From: Muribaculaceae bacterium
GTDB taxonomy: Bacteria; Bacillota; Clostridia; Lachnospirales; Lachnospiraceae
Assembly: GCA_023663465.1 (NCBI GenBank)
Contig: JAMPHJ010000012.1
Location: 1-42,760, forward strand
Reading direction: 5' to 3'
Length of the DNA: 42,760 bases
This document shows, one piece after another, positions 41,870-42,760 of this stretch. The notes below the pieces were generated by a model. It searched no databases, was not told the origin of the DNA, and worked only from the letters and a program-made list of their open reading frames with translations. A program made the position numbers and the translations under genes. Position 1 is the first letter of the stretch; every line of letters begins with the position of its first letter.

Positions 41870-42760
41870 ATGGAACAGGATATTTTTTATGAAAATGACA
41901 TGAAAGTGACGAAAACTGCTGTCAAGGTGCTGCGGTGGCTGATTCTTGTATTTCCGTTATTATTTGTTTTTTCGGTGACAGGGCTTTTTCAGATAAAAAT
42001 CAGCGCTTTGATTCCACTGACGCTGATTGGAGTCGTGGTAACAATGGGACCGGGGCTGGCTTATAAGATGAATGTATCCATCGGCGTCCTAAAATATATG
42101 ACAACGCTGGCGCTTGCGATCCTGATAGCGATTATGGCGACGAATGCGGCGATAGGCATTTATATGACATATGCGTTTGCCATGATATTCAGTCTGTTTT
42201 ATTATGATAAAAAATTCACAATGCGGATTTCGGTGGTTTCCTATATTCTATTGGTGATTTCACTGTATTTCCGTTCGCTGAATGTGGCGCAGATTGAGTA
42301 CGATACTAATATGATGTGGTTTATTACCCGTTCGCTGGGCTTTCTGTTGGAATCGATTGTTATGAGTGTCGTTTGTATAAAAATTGCGGATCTGTCCCAT
42401 CAGATGCTTGTCAAGTTCGCCGATACAAAGCGGACGGTGGAGCTGATAGACGAGTGCGAGAAATCTTCCGAGCAGTTGAACGACGTGGTAGAACGGCTGG
42501 AAACTTATATTCACGGTTTCGCCCATACCAACGGAGTCATTACGGATTCCGCGCAGATGACGCTTCGGGACTGCAACGAAAGTTTTGAGTTCGTCAATTC
42601 CGTCCGGGAATCCATGAAAGAGTTGAGTGGGAATGCAGACGGCGTCGTACATAATATGGAAGAAATGCAGGAAATATCCAGAGAGACAACGGAAAAAATA
42701 CAGGGTTATATTGAAAGAATGCAAAAGACTACCGAGAGCATCCAGGTCATCGAGCAGTCC
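41870..42760 (+). CDS. Methyl-accepting chemotaxis-type membrane protein, N-terminal part, cut by the window end
   Basis: The frame opens at ATG 41870 (AGAGGGGG upstream) and remains open for 297 codons to the last base. About six hydrophobic segments lie between residues 20 and 170 (LRWLILVFPLLFVFSV, TLALAILIAIMATNAAIGIY, VVSYILLVISLYF, SLGFLLESIVMSVVCIKI). After these comes a helical coiled-coil region with MCP-like periodicity (SSEQLNDVVERLETYI, NGVITDSAQMT, NADGVVHNMEEMQEISRETT, then ERMQKTTESIQVIEQS). The signalling hairpin tip would lie beyond the window, so the call is based on the helical pattern. The multi-helix N-terminus without an extracellular domain is unlike typical Cache-type receptors. 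Confidence 0.75.
   Translation, partial: MEQDIFYENDMKVTKTAVKVLRWLILVFPLLFVFSVTGLFQIKISALIPLTLIGVVVTMGPGLAYKMNVSIGVLKYMTTLALAILIAIMATNAAIGIYMTYAFAMIFSLFYYDKKFTMRISVVSYILLVISLYFRSLNVAQIEYDTNMMWFITRSLGFLLESIVMSVVCIKIADLSHQMLVKFADTKRTVELIDECEKSSEQLNDVVERLETYIHGFAHTNGVITDSAQMTLRDCNESFEFVNSVRESMKELSGNADGVVHNMEEMQEISRETTEKIQGYIERMQKTTESIQVIEQS

Overview
The window looks like a chromosomal segment of a low-to-mid-GC Bacillota, most likely a member of the Lachnospiraceae (Clostridia). The evidence is the uvrC-hprK-glucokinase-murB-rapZ-whiA-crh order, a CpsB/C/D tyrosine phosphoregulatory module, Rpn-type nucleases with EGKAEG tails, a GHKL/LytTR two-component pair, and strong AGGAGG-type ribosome sites. 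No rRNA, tRNA or CRISPR array was seen.

Layout. (1) 1-8243: the tail of an Rpn-type nuclease gene, then a textbook promoter and one giant secreted protein (2575 aa) with an acidic repeat linker. (2) 8317-12294: a capsule/exopolysaccharide control block, cpsB phosphatase, Wzz-like modulator, tyrosine kinase with a Tyr-Gly tail, and initiating sugar-phosphate transferase. (3) 12347-22801: a strikingly AT-rich serotype-type cassette with glycosyltransferases, Wzy-like polymerase, hexapeptide acetyltransferase, Wzx flippase, CDP-glycerol transferase plus TagD, an O-acyltransferase split at a G10 tract, and VanZ. (4) 22801-25144: a remodelled zone with a remnant of an acyltransferase start, a candidate type I toxin-antitoxin locus (44-aa membrane peptide facing a short RNA), a decayed rpn gene and an intact rpn gene. 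(5) 25640-36403: housekeeping genes ftsH, a small coiled-coil protein, uvrC, hprK, glcK, murB, rapZ, whiA, crh (an HPr with Glu at position 15) and a lipid kinase. (6) 36525-42760: class II aldolase, an AGCS sodium:alanine symporter facing it across a shared terminator, a 0.8-kb intergenic region with a structured repeat element and a 21-bp-spaced tandem site, a GHKL kinase and LytTR regulator pair, and the start of a methyl-accepting-type membrane protein that runs off the window.

How the parts work together. Blocks 2 and 3 form one Wzx/Wzy polysaccharide locus. CpsE-type transferase starts the lipid-linked unit, the glycosyltransferases extend it, TagD makes CDP-glycerol for glycerol-phosphate decoration, acetyl- and acyltransferases modify it, Wzx flips it, Wzy polymerises it, and the CpsB/C/D module controls the process. 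Two long G tracts in this locus, G9 near the kinase stop and G10 inside the acyltransferase, change the encoded protein with single-base slippage. They are the most interesting signal here: apparent phase variation of capsule control and capsule acylation. Three rpn loci bracket the polysaccharide and surface-protein region, which may relate to its mosaic history. HprK, Crh, glucokinase and aldolase form a glycolysis and carbon-catabolite control group.
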